Positions 27,714 to 36,785 are shown, counted from the stretch's first letter. The stretch is 64,000 bases of DNA from Ramlibacter albus (GCF_014297445.1 NZ_JACORU010000003.1:124001-188000); one strand, 5' to 3'. Numbers and translations: made by a program. Notes: generated by a model not told the origin, from the letters alone.

Positions 27714-28472
27714 TTACTTCACGTTTCTCCAGAAAGCGGCATTGAGGCGCCACGCGATGACGGTGAAGAGCGCCAGGAAAACCAGCACCCACACGCCGAC
27801 GCGCACGCGGCTGTTGGCGGCGGGCTCGCCCATCCACTCGAGGTACGCCACGAGGTCGCCGACCGCCTGGTCGTACTGCTGCGGCGTCATCGTGCCGGGG
27901 CTCACCTGCTTCCAGCCCTTGAACACCTGCGTCTCGTGGCCGTGGCTCATCATCTTCTCGAACACCGGCTCGCGCACGCCCTGCAATTCCCACAGCGCGT
28001 GGGGCATGCCGACGTTGGGGAACACGAGGTTGTTCCAGCCCGTGGCCTTGGCGGGGTCGCGGTAGTAGGTGCGCAGGTACGTGTACACGTAGTCGGCGCC
28101 CGTGCCGCCGTGGCCGGAGCGCGAACGCGTGATCAGCGTGAGGTCGGGCGGGTTGCCGCCGAACCACTCCTTGGCTTCCTTCGGGTCGATGGCGGCCTTC
28201 ATGGTCTCGCCGACCTTGGCGTCGCCGAAGAGGAGGTTGTCCTTGATCTGCTGCTCCGACAGGCCGATGTCCTTCAGGCGGTTGTAGCGCTGGAAGGCGG
28301 CCGAGTGGCAGTTCAGGCAGTAGTTGACGAACAGCTTCGCGCCGTTCTGCAGCGAGGGCAGGTCGTTCGTGCGGCCCGGCGCCTTGTCCCAGTGGACGGT
28401 GTCGCCGCCGGAGGCGTGCGCGCCGGCCACGAGGCCCAGCGCGGCGATGAGGGTCAGGAGGATCTTTTTCAT
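27714..28472 (-). CDS. petC: Ubiquinol-cytochrome c reductase, cytochrome c1 subunit
   Basis: A 252-residue cytochrome c1. Signal peptide MKKILLTLIAALGLVAGAHA, heme-binding CLNCH (about residues 52-56), a later Met ligand region, and one C-terminal membrane anchor VGVWVLVFLALFTVIAW. It passes electrons from the Rieske protein to a soluble cytochrome c in the periplasm. GGAGG (28481-28485 region) precedes the ATG at 28472. Third gene of petABC, 16 bases after petB. Confidence 0.96.
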   Translation of the reverse strand: MKKILLTLIAALGLVAGAHASGGDTVHWDKAPGRTNDLPSLQNGAKLFVNYCLNCHSAAFQRYNRLKDIGLSEQQIKDNLLFGDAKVGETMKAAIDPKEAKEWFGGNPPDLTLITRSRSGHGGTGADYVYTYLRTYYRDPAKATGWNNLVFPNVGMPHALWELQGVREPVFEKMMSHGHETQVFKGWKQVSPGTMTPQQYDQAVGDLVAYLEWMGEPAANSRVRVGVWVLVFLALFTVIAWRLNAAFWRNVK

Positions 28473-28488
28473 GCTGTCGTCCTCCTGC

Positions 28489-29904
28489 TCAGTGGCCCGC
28501 GAACACGATGCGCTCGGGCGGCGTGTCGAACTTGCCGACACGGCTCCACCACGGCATCAGCAGGAAGAAGCCGAAGTAATAGATGGTGCCGACCTGCGCG
28601 ATGATCGTGCCGATCTCCGAAGGCGGCTGGATGCCCAGGTAGCCGAGCACGAAGAAGTTGGCCACGAAGATGCCGTACATCCACCAGTGCCAGCGCGGGC
28701 GGTAGCGGATCGACTTGACCGGGCTGTGGTCCAGCCAGGGCAGCGCGAACAGGATGATGACCGCCAGGCCCATCACGACCACGCCCCAGAACTTCGGGTC
28801 GAAGGCCTTGAGCAGCAGGATGCCGACGACGGCAGCGACGATCACCGCGATCTTGGCGAACCCGGGCAGTTTGCCCTTGATGAACGTGAAGATCGCGGCA
28901 ATGGCGGCCAGCAGGCACAGCACGTTGACCATGGTTTCGGTCGTCGCGCGCAGCATCGAGTAGTACGGCGTGAAGTACCACACCGGCGCGATGTGCGGCG
29001 GCGTCTTCAGCGGGTCGGCCGGGATGAAGTTGTTGTACTCGAGGAAGTACCCGCCCAGCTCCGGCGCGAAGAAGATGATCGCGGTGAAGACGATCAGGAA
29101 CACCGACACGCCCAGGATGTCGTGCACGGTGTAGTACGGGTGGAAGGGGATGCCGTCGACCGGGTGGCCGTGCTCGTCCATCTTCGCGTTCGGGCCCTTG
29201 ATCTCGACGCCGTCCGGGTTGTTAGAGCCGACGTCGTGCAGCGCCAGGATGTGCGCGGCCACGAGGCCGATGATCACCAGCGGGATCGCGATCACGTGGA
29301 AGCTGAAGAAGCGGTTGAGCGTCGCATCGCTCACCACGTAGTCGCCGCGGATCCACAGGGACAGCTCGGGGCCGATGAAGGGGATGGCGGAGAACAGGTT
29401 CACGATCACCTGCGCGCCCCAGTAGGACATCTGGCCCCACGGGAGCAGGTAGCCGAAGAAGGCCTCGCCCATCAGCGACAGGAAGATCGCGCAGCCGAAG
29501 ATCCACACCAGCTCGCGCGGCTTGCGGTAGCTGCCGTAGATGAGGCCGCGGTACATGTGCAGGTACACGACGATGAAGAACGCCGAGGCGCCCGTCGAGT
29601 GCATGTAGCGGATCAGCCAGCCCCAGGGCACGTCGCGCATGATGTACTCGACCGAGCCGAACGCCAGGCTGGCGTCGGGCTTGTAGTGCATCACGAGGAA
29701 GATGCCGGTGACGATCTGGATGACCAGCACCAGCAGCGACAGCGAGCCGAAGAAGTACCAGAAGTTGAAGTTCTTCGGAGCGTAGTACTCCGACATGTGC
29801 TTCTTGTATTCGACCGTCGCCGTCGGGAAGCGGCTGTCGAACCAGTTGTACAGCTTGGCCGTGAGCGGGGCGTTCGGGGAGATTTCGCGTTCCTGGAATG
29901 CCAT
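28489..29904 (-). CDS. petB: Ubiquinol-cytochrome c reductase, cytochrome b subunit
   Basis: A 471-residue membrane protein with about eight to nine transmembrane helices. It carries the heme-ligating His pairs (ASAFFIVVYLHMYRGLIYGS; RFFSFHVIAIPLVIIGLVAA) and the Qo-site PEWY-like loop (here PVWYFTPYYSMLRA). It oxidises ubiquinol and reduces quinone in the bc1 complex. The length is that of a fused full-length cytochrome b. Four bases separate it from petA. ATG 29904. Confidence 0.97.
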   Translation of the reverse strand: MAFQEREISPNAPLTAKLYNWFDSRFPTATVEYKKHMSEYYAPKNFNFWYFFGSLSLLVLVIQIVTGIFLVMHYKPDASLAFGSVEYIMRDVPWGWLIRYMHSTGASAFFIVVYLHMYRGLIYGSYRKPRELVWIFGCAIFLSLMGEAFFGYLLPWGQMSYWGAQVIVNLFSAIPFIGPELSLWIRGDYVVSDATLNRFFSFHVIAIPLVIIGLVAAHILALHDVGSNNPDGVEIKGPNAKMDEHGHPVDGIPFHPYYTVHDILGVSVFLIVFTAIIFFAPELGGYFLEYNNFIPADPLKTPPHIAPVWYFTPYYSMLRATTETMVNVLCLLAAIAAIFTFIKGKLPGFAKIAVIVAAVVGILLLKAFDPKFWGVVVMGLAVIILFALPWLDHSPVKSIRYRPRWHWWMYGIFVANFFVLGYLGIQPPSEIGTIIAQVGTIYYFGFFLLMPWWSRVGKFDTPPERIVFAGH

Positions 29905-29908
29905 GGTG

Positions 29909-30505
29909 TCAGGCCTTCTTGTCTTCGCCGATCAGGAGGCGAGTGTCGGAGAGGAACATGTACGGCGGCACCTCGAGGTTGTCCGGCGCCGGCTTGTTCT
30001 TGAACACGCGGCCGGCCAGGTCGAAGGTGGAGCCGTGGCAGGGGCACAGGAAACCGCCCTGCCAGTCATCGGGCAGCGAGGGCTGCGGGCCGGACTGGAA
30101 CTTGTCCGTGGGCGAGCAGCCCAGGTGCGAGCAGATGCCCACAGCGACGAAGTACTCGGGCTTGATCGAGCGGTACTCATTCTTCGCGTAGTCGGGCGTG
30201 GGGAAGGCGGTGCGCTCGGACTTGGGGTCGGCCACCTGCGGATCGGTCTTCTTGAGCGAGGCCAGCTGCTCGGGCGTGCGGCGCACGATCCACACGGGCT
30301 TGCCGCGCCACTCCACCGTCATCTTCTCGCCGGGCTTGAGCTGCGAGATGTCCGCTTCCACCGCGGCACCGGCGGCCTTGGCTCGTTCGGAGGGCTGGAA
30401 GCTGCTGACGAAGGGCACGGCGGTCAAAGCGCCGCCCACGACGCCGGCGCAGCCGGAGGCGATGAGCCAAGTCCGTTTGCTGGCGTCCTCGGGGGAGTTG
30501 CTCAT
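29909..30505 (-). CDS. petA: Ubiquinol-cytochrome c reductase, Rieske iron-sulfur subunit
   Basis: A 198-residue Rieske protein. N-terminal membrane anchor and translocation signal (residues about 11-36), then the [2Fe-2S] boxes CSHLGCSP and CPCHGSTFD with the two Cys and two His ligands. Rieske proteins usually use a twin-arginine signal; here the motif reads SKRTWLIAS, Lys-Arg rather than Arg-Arg. The tatABC genes lie in the same window at 34.2-35.7 kb. First gene of petABC; a sigma-70-like promoter is seen at 30556-30585. Confidence 0.96.
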   Translation of the reverse strand: MSNSPEDASKRTWLIASGCAGVVGGALTAVPFVSSFQPSERAKAAGAAVEADISQLKPGEKMTVEWRGKPVWIVRRTPEQLASLKKTDPQVADPKSERTAFPTPDYAKNEYRSIKPEYFVAVGICSHLGCSPTDKFQSGPQPSLPDDWQGGFLCPCHGSTFDLAGRVFKNKPAPDNLEVPPYMFLSDTRLLIGEDKKA

Positions 30506-30555
30506 GGAGTCCTCGGGAGGGAATTGCTGGGAAGCTGAATCAGGGTCAACCCGCG

Positions 30556-30585
30556 ATTGTAGCGGAGCGGTTGTGACGGATTCAA
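30556..30585 (-). promoter_or_regulatory. Putative sigma-70 promoter of petABC
   Basis: On the minus strand TTGAAT (30580-30585) and TACAAT (30556-30561) are separated by 18 bases and lie about 50 bases upstream of the petA start. The -35 box overlaps the pdxA stop codon, so petABC would start transcription right at the end of pdxA. Judged by eye from consensus only. Confidence 0.5.
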
Positions 30586-31628
30586 CGCTGCAGCTGCCGG
30601 GCCACCCTCACCGCTTCGACGAGGCTGGACGCATCGGCGCGGCCGGTGCCCGCGATGTCGAAAGCGGTTCCGTGGTCGGGGCTGGTGCGCACGAGCGGCA
30701 GCCCCAGCGTGACGTTCACGCCCTTCTCGACACCCAGATATTTGACCGGGATCAGACCCTGGTCGTGGTACATGGCCACCACGACGTCGAATTCGCCCTT
30801 GCGCGCGCGCATGAACACGGTGTCCGGCGCGAAGGGGCCGTGCGCATCGACGCCCTTCGCACGCGCGGCCGCGATGGCGGGCACGATCACGTCGATCTCC
30901 TCGCGCCCGAACAGCCCGCCCTCGCCCGCGTGGGGGTTCAGGCCCGCCACCGCGATGCGCGGCGCGCGGCCCAGCGAGCGCGAGAGCGATTCGTGCGTGA
31001 TTCGCAGCGTGGTGCCCACGTTGTCCGGCGTCACCGCGTTGAGCGCGTCGCGCAGCGAGACGTGGATGCTGACCAGCACCGTTCGCAGTTCGTCGTTGGC
31101 CAGCATCATGCGCACCGGCATGTCGGCCAGCGGCACGCCCCGGTGCGCCGCGGCTTCGGCCTGCAGCAGCTCGGTGTGGCCGGGATAAGGCAGCCCTGCG
31201 GCCGCAAGCGCTTCCTTGTTCAGCGGCGCGGTCACGAGGCCGGCGACGCGCCCGCCGAGTGCCGCGCGCGCGGCCCACAGCACCGCCTGCGCCGCCATGC
31301 GGCCGGCGCGCGCGTCGACGCGGCCCACGGGCGGCGGCTCGCCGGTATCGACCACCTGCAGCACGGGGATGCAGCCGGGGGGCGCGTCCAGCGCTTCCTG
31401 CGGTTCGTCCAGCACCACCACCGGCAGGGGCGGCGCCGCGCCCGCGACCCACGCGGCCGCGCGGCGGATGCAGGCCACGTCGCCCGCGACGAAGCAGCCC
31501 GCGAGTTGGGAAGGCGCGTCGCGAAACGATTTCGCGAGGATCTCGGGGCCGATCCCGGCGGGGTCGCCCAGCGTCAAGGCAAGAGGGGGTTGGGGCACGC
31601 GCCCGATTGTCGTACGGGTCGGCCCCAT
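30582..31628 (-). CDS. pdxA: 4-hydroxythreonine-4-phosphate dehydrogenase
   Basis: A 348-residue dehydrogenase of pyridoxal phosphate synthesis. Conserved: LALTLGDPAGIGPEI at the start, the metal-binding histidines in YPGHTELL, AGLNPHAGEGGLFG and AMYHDQGLIPVKY. It oxidises 4-phosphooxy-threonine. I take ATG 31628; GTG 31598, immediately before PQPPLALT, would give the more usual length (338) and is equally plausible, as neither has a strong Shine-Dalgarno. The region upstream is shared with the divergent GGDEF-like gene. Confidence 0.94.
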   Translation of the reverse strand: MGPTRTTIGRVPQPPLALTLGDPAGIGPEILAKSFRDAPSQLAGCFVAGDVACIRRAAAWVAGAAPPLPVVVLDEPQEALDAPPGCIPVLQVVDTGEPPPVGRVDARAGRMAAQAVLWAARAALGGRVAGLVTAPLNKEALAAAGLPYPGHTELLQAEAAAHRGVPLADMPVRMMLANDELRTVLVSIHVSLRDALNAVTPDNVGTTLRITHESLSRSLGRAPRIAVAGLNPHAGEGGLFGREEIDVIVPAIAAARAKGVDAHGPFAPDTVFMRARKGEFDVVVAMYHDQGLIPVKYLGVEKGVNVTLGLPLVRTSPDHGTAFDIAGTGRADASSLVEAVRVARQLQR

Positions 31629-31687
31629 GTCGCGCGCGGGAGCGCTCCGGATAATGGACCAGGTTCGACATGCCGTAAGGGGAGGCG

Positions 31688-32968
31688 ATGAGCCCGGTCG
31701 AAGTCGTGATCTGGAGCATGGCAACCGGCGCCATCGGCACCGTCGTGCTGCTCGGCCTGGCGGAAGTCGCCTTCGGCCGCACGGTGGCGGGCCTGCAAGG
31801 CACCGCCTACCACGCGCTGGCGCTCCTCTTCGTCTTCCTCCTGAGCGGCCTGCCGCGCGAAATCTGGCCCGGGCTCGACGAGCGCTGGCTGCGCGTGATG
31901 CAGGTCATGATCGGGCCCATCTGCAACACGCTGGGCAACTACTGGGTGCGCGGCTGGCTCGGCGCGCACTATCGCGACAGCCTGATGGAAGCGGGGCTGC
32001 GCTGGGCGGGGTGGGTCTCGCCGTTCGCGGGCCTGGCCTGCCTGCTGCTGCCGTGGCCGCAGCAACTGCCGGCCGCCGGCGCGATCTGCCTGCTCAACGC
32101 CGCCCTGCTCTTCTGGCTCACGACGCGCGGTTTCCTGCTGGGCGACCGCATGGCCGCGGGCATGGTGGTGGGCAGCGGCTTCGCGCTCCCGGCCATCCTG
32201 GGGCTGTACGGCGTCGCGCTGCGGCTGTGGGAGCTGCCCATCGGCGTGCAGGTGCTCATCGCGCTGTGCGCCGTGCTGTGCACCTGCTGCGTGAGCGTGA
32301 TGGTGTGGCTGCGCGCGCACCCGCACGTGCTGTCGCGCCCCGACCCCGAGTCGTCGCTGCGGCACGACCCGGTCACCAAGCTGTACAGCGGCATCGCGCT
32401 CGTGCAGAAGATGATCAAGGCGCAGCGCCGGCGCCGGCGCACGCGGCGCGACGGCGCCATCGTCGCGGTGATCGTGTTCGACCTCGACCGCATCGCCGAG
32501 CAGTTGGGCCCCAACGGCCTCAACGAGCTGTTCATCGCCGTCGGCAACCGCATCCAGCGCCAGGTGGGCGTCGTGAACCCGGTGGGCCGCTACTGGGACC
32601 GGTGCTTCGTCTCGCTGGTCGAGACGATCCCCTCGCCCTCCTGGCTGCGCACGCTGGGCCTGCGCGTGTCGTCCAACCTGCGCCGGCCCATCGAGGTCAG
32701 CGGGCCGAACGGCACGCGCGTGTCCGTGCGCCCGGACATCGGCGTGGGCGTGGTGCACCTGCTGCCCGGGCACACCGCGGTCGAGGACATCCTGCACGAC
32801 GCGCAGCGGCTGGCCGAGGCCGCGCGCGGGATGCGTTCGCGCGCGGCCACGCTCGACCTGGCCACCGGCGAAGTGGTGGCTGTCGAGGAGGCCAACCTCG
32901 GGCCGCGGCGGCGCGGCCAGGCGAACCATGTTCCCCACTCCACCCCTGCGAGAGGCGCGGCAGTCTAA
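31688..32968 (+). CDS. Membrane protein with degenerate GGDEF domain
   Basis: A 426-residue protein: six or so transmembrane helices in residues 1-210, then a diguanylate-cyclase-like domain starting at LRHDPVTKLYSG (about 224). The metal-binding strand VIVFDLDRIAEQL (about 262-274) is kept, but the catalytic motif reads RYWDRCF (301-307) where RYGGDEF is expected, so cyclase activity is very unlikely; it may bind nucleotide or act as a scaffold. The C-terminal 40 residues are low in order. The degQ-like protease gene follows after nine bases on the same strand, suggesting an operon. Confidence 0.75.
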   Translation: MSPVEVVIWSMATGAIGTVVLLGLAEVAFGRTVAGLQGTAYHALALLFVFLLSGLPREIWPGLDERWLRVMQVMIGPICNTLGNYWVRGWLGAHYRDSLMEAGLRWAGWVSPFAGLACLLLPWPQQLPAAGAICLLNAALLFWLTTRGFLLGDRMAAGMVVGSGFALPAILGLYGVALRLWELPIGVQVLIALCAVLCTCCVSVMVWLRAHPHVLSRPDPESSLRHDPVTKLYSGIALVQKMIKAQRRRRRTRRDGAIVAVIVFDLDRIAEQLGPNGLNELFIAVGNRIQRQVGVVNPVGRYWDRCFVSLVETIPSPSWLRTLGLRVSSNLRRPIEVSGPNGTRVSVRPDIGVGVVHLLPGHTAVEDILHDAQRLAEAARGMRSRAATLDLATGEVVAVEEANLGPRRRGQANHVPHSTPARGAAV

Positions 32969-32977
32969 ACTGCACGG

Positions 32978-34162
32978 ATGCGACGTTACTGGCTCGTCTT
33001 CTCCCAGGCGGTCACGGTCCTCCTGGCCGCCTGGTTCGTGGTCGCGACGCTCAAGCCCGAGTGGCTGAACAAGCGTTCGGCGGTGTCCTCCAGCACCGGC
33101 GTGGCGCTCGTCGAGTCGACCGCGCCCGCGTCCGGCCCCGCGCCGCTGGGCAGCCTGCGCAACGCGGCGCTGCGCGCGTCGGCGGCCGTGGTGAGCATCA
33201 ACACGACCAAGGCCGTGGCGAAGCACCCGTACGCCAACGACCCGTGGTTCCGTTTCTTCTTCGGCGACCAGGGCGCGGGCGCCGAGCCGCAGGCCGGGCT
33301 TGGCAGCGGCGTGATCCTCAGCACCGACGGCTACATCCTCACGAACAACCACGTGGTCGAGGGCGCCGACGAGATCGAGGTCGTGCTGCAGGACAGCCGC
33401 CGCACGCGCGCCAAGGTGATCGGCACCGACCCGGAGAGCGACCTCGCGGTGCTGAAGGTCACGCTCGACCGCCTGCCCGTCATCACGCTCGGCAACTCCG
33501 ACTCGCTGCAGGTGGGCGACTACGTGCTGGCCATCGGCAACCCGTTCGGCGTGGGCCAGACGGTGACGCACGGCATCGTGAGCGCCGTGGGCCGCAACCA
33601 GCTGGGCATCAACACCTTCGAGAACTTCATCCAGACCGATGCGGCGATCAATCCCGGCAACTCGGGCGGCGCGCTGGTGGACGTCAACGGCAACCTGATG
33701 GGCATCAACACGGCCATCTACTCGCGCTCGGGCGGCAGCATGGGCATCGGCTTCGCCATCCCCGTCTCCACGGCCAAGCAGGTGCTCGAAGGCATCGTGA
33801 AGGAAGGCGTGGTCACGCGCGGCTGGATCGGCGTGGAGCCCGCGGAGCTCTCGCCCGAGCTGATGGAAACGTTCGGCGTGAAGGCGAAGAAGGGCGTGCT
33901 GATCACGGGCGTGCTGCAGAACGGCCCGGCCGCGCAAGCCGGCGTGAAGCCCGGCGACGTGATCGTCGACGTGGGCGGCAAGTCGGTGAGCACCGTCGGC
34001 GAGCTGCTGTCCAGCGTCGCCGGCCTCAAACCGGGCGCGCCGACGAAATTCCACGTGCAGCGGCGCGACGACACGGTGGAAGTGACGGTGACACCCGGCA
34101 AGCGCCCGAAACCGCGAGCAATGCCGCGCGGGCAGCAACAGCCGGTGCCGGAAGGCCGCTAG
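32978..34162 (+). CDS. HtrA/DegQ-type serine protease with one PDZ domain
   Basis: A 394-residue periplasmic protease anchored by an N-terminal segment (about residues 6-24). The catalytic triad is H125 (LTNNHVVEGA), D155 (PESDLAVLK) and S229 (NPGNSGGAL). A single PDZ domain (about 278-370; GVLQNGPAAQAGVKPGDVIV) makes it DegS/MucD-like in layout. It degrades misfolded envelope proteins or cleaves an anti-sigma factor; which is not visible. It follows the degenerate GGDEF gene and its stop shares CTAG with the convergent tatC stop. Confidence 0.93.
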   Translation: MRRYWLVFSQAVTVLLAAWFVVATLKPEWLNKRSAVSSSTGVALVESTAPASGPAPLGSLRNAALRASAAVVSINTTKAVAKHPYANDPWFRFFFGDQGAGAEPQAGLGSGVILSTDGYILTNNHVVEGADEIEVVLQDSRRTRAKVIGTDPESDLAVLKVTLDRLPVITLGNSDSLQVGDYVLAIGNPFGVGQTVTHGIVSAVGRNQLGINTFENFIQTDAAINPGNSGGALVDVNGNLMGINTAIYSRSGGSMGIGFAIPVSTAKQVLEGIVKEGVVTRGWIGVEPAELSPELMETFGVKAKKGVLITGVLQNGPAAQAGVKPGDVIVDVGGKSVSTVGELLSSVAGLKPGAPTKFHVQRRDDTVEVTVTPGKRPKPRAMPRGQQQPVPEGR

Positions 34163-34950
34163 GAGCTGGCCTTTTCGCCGGCTTCTTCCGGCGCCTTGGT
34201 GTGCTTGATGAACACCTGCGCGGCCCAGATGCCCGCCTCGTACAGCAGGCACATCGGGATGGCCAGGGCCAGTTGCGACACCACGTCCGGCGGCGTGATC
34301 ACCGCGGCGATGATGAACGCCAGCACGACGAAGTAGCCGCGGAACTCCTTGAGTTTCTCGACGGACACCAGCCCCATGCGCGCCAGCACGACCACCACGA
34401 CCGGCACTTCGAATGCGGCGCCGAACGCCAGGAACATCGTGAGCACGAAGCTGAGGTACGCCTCGATGTCCGGCGCGGCGGTGATGCTCTTGGGCGCGAA
34501 GCTCTGGATGAACGAGAACACCTGCCCGAACACGAAGAAGTAGCAGAAGGCCACGCCGACGAAGAACAGGATGGTGCTGGAGATGACCAGCGGCATCACC
34601 AGCTTCTTCTCGTGCGAGTACAGCCCCGGCGCGACGAACGCCCACGCCTGGTACAGCACGACGGGCAGCGCGAGCAGGAACGCGGCCATCAGCAGGATCT
34701 TCAGCGGCACGATGAAGGGCGAGATCACCGAGGTGGCGATCAGCGTCGCGCCCTTGGGCAGGTGCGCGATCAGCGGCTGGGCAAGCAGGTCGTACAGGTG
34801 CGCGGGGCCGGGCCAGATGGCCAGCACCCCGGCCATCACGCCGATGGCGATGATGGCCTTGATGAGGCGGTCGCGCAGCTCCACGAGGTGGGCCACGAAC
34901 GGCTGCTCGGTACCCGCGAGCTCGTCTTCCTTGTCTTGGGGATCGGCCAT
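34159..34950 (-). CDS. tatC: Twin-arginine translocase subunit TatC
   Basis: A 263-residue polytopic protein with six membrane helices and the conserved N-terminal FVAHLVELRDRLIKAI segment that recognises the twin-arginine signal, plus PFEVPVVV-like (here AAFEVPVVVVVLARMG) in the middle. It is the receptor of the Tat pathway for folded proteins. ATG 34950 (MADPQDKE) is chosen; codons further upstream belong to the tatB end. Last gene of tatABC, 13 bases after tatB; it overlaps the convergent protease stop by four bases. Confidence 0.96.
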   Translation of the reverse strand: MADPQDKEDELAGTEQPFVAHLVELRDRLIKAIIAIGVMAGVLAIWPGPAHLYDLLAQPLIAHLPKGATLIATSVISPFIVPLKILLMAAFLLALPVVLYQAWAFVAPGLYSHEKKLVMPLVISSTILFFVGVAFCYFFVFGQVFSFIQSFAPKSITAAPDIEAYLSFVLTMFLAFGAAFEVPVVVVVLARMGLVSVEKLKEFRGYFVVLAFIIAAVITPPDVVSQLALAIPMCLLYEAGIWAAQVFIKHTKAPEEAGEKASS

Positions 34951-34963
34951 GCGGCCCGGACTT

Positions 34964-35413
34964 TCAGTTGAATTTGTGCGGACGGTACTTTGCCACACGG
35001 GCGGCGCCCGACAGCGCCTTCGTGCGAACGCCCGCGCGGGCCTTGTACCAGTGCGGCACGGCGCCCTGCTTCAGGCGCCACTTTTTCTTCGGGTGCTTGT
35101 ACTCGGGAAAGGACGGCGGCTCCTCGAGCGCGGTGGACGTGACGTTCTGCCACTCCTTCTCGAACTCGGCGGCCGTGGTGGACACGGACGTCTCCACTTC
35201 GCGCGCGGCTTGCTCCACCGTCTCCTTCATCTTCTTGAGCTCGTCGAGCTCCATCGAGCGGTTGACCTCCGCCTTCACGTCGTTGACGTAGCGCTGGGCC
35301 TTGCCCAGGAGCGTGCCCACCGTGCGCGCGACGCGCGGCAGTTTCTCCGGGCCGATGACGATCAGCGCCACGGCGCCGATCAATGCCATCTTGGAAAGGC
35401 CGAGGTCGATCAC
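34964..35413 (-). CDS. tatB: Twin-arginine translocase subunit TatB
   Basis: A 149-residue protein: N-terminal membrane helix with [20 protein letters not shown], the hinge and an amphipathic helix ([20 protein letters not shown]), then a long charged helix and a basic C-terminus. TatB works with TatC in signal recognition. The start is GTG at 35413. Eleven bases separate it from tatA. Confidence 0.94.
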   Translation of the reverse strand: MIDLGLSKMALIGAVALIVIGPEKLPRVARTVGTLLGKAQRYVNDVKAEVNRSMELDELKKMKETVEQAAREVETSVSTTAAEFEKEWQNVTSTALEEPPSFPEYKHPKKKWRLKQGAVPHWYKARAGVRTKALSGAARVAKYRPHKFN

Positions 35414-35424
35414 GTGCTAGGGCT

Positions 35425-35670
35425 TCAGGACTTGTTGCGCGCTTCGACGTCGATGGTGGTCTTGTCGGCGGCCGGCGGCTGCTGGCTGGCCGTGACCTGC
35501 CCCGCGGGCGGCACGGGCTGCTCCGGCGTGGAACCGTCCTTCATGCCGTCCTTGAAGCCCTTGACGGCGCCGCCGAGGTCCTGCCCGATGTTCTTGAGCT
35601 TCTTCGTGCCGAAGACCAGCACGACGATCAGCAGCACGATCAGCCAGTGCCAGATGGAAAACGAACCCAT
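35425..35670 (-). CDS. tatA: Twin-arginine translocase subunit TatA
   Basis: An 81-residue protein with the TatA layout: one N-terminal membrane helix ([20 protein letters not shown]), [20 protein letters not shown] hinge and amphipathic helix, then a Pro/Gln-rich tail. It forms the pore of the Tat system. A Shine-Dalgarno-like AGGAGA precedes the ATG at 35670. First gene of tatABC, 48 bases after hinT. Confidence 0.95.
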   Translation of the reverse strand: MGSFSIWHWLIVLLIVVLVFGTKKLKNIGQDLGGAVKGFKDGMKDGSTPEQPVPPAGQVTASQQPPAADKTTIDVEARNKS

Positions 35671-35718
35671 GGATCTCTCCTGTACAGACTTGGGTGGATT
35701 CTAGTTGCCGGGCTAAGT

Positions 35719-36078
35719 TCAGCCCTTGAGCCACGGACGCGGGCCGCCGATGACGTGGAAGTGCAGGTGCGGCACTTCCTGGCCGCCGTCGCCGCCGGTG
35801 TTACAGACGAGCCGGAACCCGCCCTCGGGGTACGGGCGGCAGCCCTCCTGCTTCGCGAGTTTCGGCACGAGGGCCATCATCTTGCCGAGCAGGGCCGCAT
35901 GCGAATCCTCCACGTGCGCCATCGACGTGATGTGCGCCTTGGGGATGATGAGGAAGTGCACCGGCGCCCACGGGTGGATGTCGTGGAACGCGAGGATCTC
36001 GTCGTCCTCGTGGACCTTCTTCGAGGGGATTTTTCCTTCGGCGATCTTGCAGAAGATGCAGTTCGGGTCGTGCGACAT
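35719..36078 (-). CDS. hinT: Histidine triad (HIT) nucleotide-binding protein
   Basis: A 119-residue HIT protein: CIFCKIAEGKIPSKKVHEDD at the N-terminus and the triad HLHFHVIGG near the C-terminus. HinT-type enzymes hydrolyse purine nucleoside phosphoramidates and adenylates. In Burkholderiales it commonly follows the his genes and precedes tatABC, as here. Three bases separate it from the upstream membrane-protein gene. ATG 36078. Confidence 0.94.
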   Translation of the reverse strand: MSHDPNCIFCKIAEGKIPSKKVHEDDEILAFHDIHPWAPVHFLIIPKAHITSMAHVEDSHAALLGKMMALVPKLAKQEGCRPYPEGGFRLVCNTGGDGGQEVPHLHFHVIGGPRPWLKG

Positions 36079-36081
36079 GTC

Positions 36082-36438
36082 TCAGGTGGGCGGGACGTGG
36101 TTGCTGAAACGCAGCCATCCGCGCACGAACCGGTACACGTACCAGACGCCGATGATGGACCACGCGACGAAGCCGGGGATGAGGAAGGCCAGGAACAGCG
36201 GCGACGTCAGCACCAGCCAGAGGATCGTCCACCAGAAGGTGGAGATCATGTAGTTGTGGTGCATGACGTAGAGGGCATCGTGCTCGTCGCCACGCTTGAT
36301 GTAGTTGACGACGAGCGCCACGACGGACAGTGACCACATCGTGAACGGCGCGACGGCGTGCAGGCCGTACAGCACGTTCATGACCGAACGGTCCTGCGGC
36401 GACTTCATCTCGAACTGGGCGTAGTCGGTTTCCGGCAT
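36082..36438 (-). CDS. Small membrane protein (DUF4870-like)
   Basis: A 118-residue protein with about three membrane helices: VAPFTMWSLSVVALVVNYIK, STFWWTILWLVLTSPLFLAF and FVAWSIIGVWYVYRFVRGWL. The N-terminus is hydrophilic (MPETDYAQFEM). The helix pattern and the conserved small-residue ends recall DUF4870/Tic20-like proteins. It is packed between hisE (two bases) and hinT (three bases), a conserved place in related genomes as far as I recall. Function unknown. ATG 36438. Confidence 0.75.
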   Translation of the reverse strand: MPETDYAQFEMKSPQDRSVMNVLYGLHAVAPFTMWSLSVVALVVNYIKRGDEHDALYVMHHNYMISTFWWTILWLVLTSPLFLAFLIPGFVAWSIIGVWYVYRFVRGWLRFSNHVPPT

Positions 36439-36440
36439 CT

Positions 36441-36785
36441 TCAGTCCCCTTCGCGTTCGCGCACCTTGCGCAAGGCCTTCTCCTCCAGGCCGCTCATGCC
36501 CTCGCGGCGCTCGAGCTCGCGGATGACGTCGGCCGGCGTGAGGCCGTAATGCGCCAGCGCGATCATCGAGTGGAACCACAGGTCGGCCACTTCGTTGACG
36601 ATCTTCGTGGGCTCGCCGTCCTTGGCGGCCATCACCACCTCGGTCGCCTCCTCGCCGATCTTCTTGAGGAACGCGTCCGGGCCCTTCGCCAGCAGGCGGG
36701 CCACGTAGCTCTTGTCCGGGTCGCCGCCCTTGCGGCTTTCGATGACCGCGGCCAGGCGCGCGAGCGAGTCGTTGGAGGTGGTCAC
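36441..36785 (-). CDS. hisE: Phosphoribosyl-ATP pyrophosphatase
   Basis: A 114-residue MazG-fold pyrophosphatase: [36 protein letters not shown] and [20 protein letters not shown] with the acidic metal ligands. It converts phosphoribosyl-ATP to phosphoribosyl-AMP, step two of histidine synthesis. The start is GTG at 36785, overlapping the hisI TGA as GTGA. Last his gene of the operon. Confidence 0.95.
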   Translation of the reverse strand: MTTSNDSLARLAAVIESRKGGDPDKSYVARLLAKGPDAFLKKIGEEATEVVMAAKDGEPTKIVNEVADLWFHSMIALAHYGLTPADVIRELERREGMSGLEEKALRKVREREGD

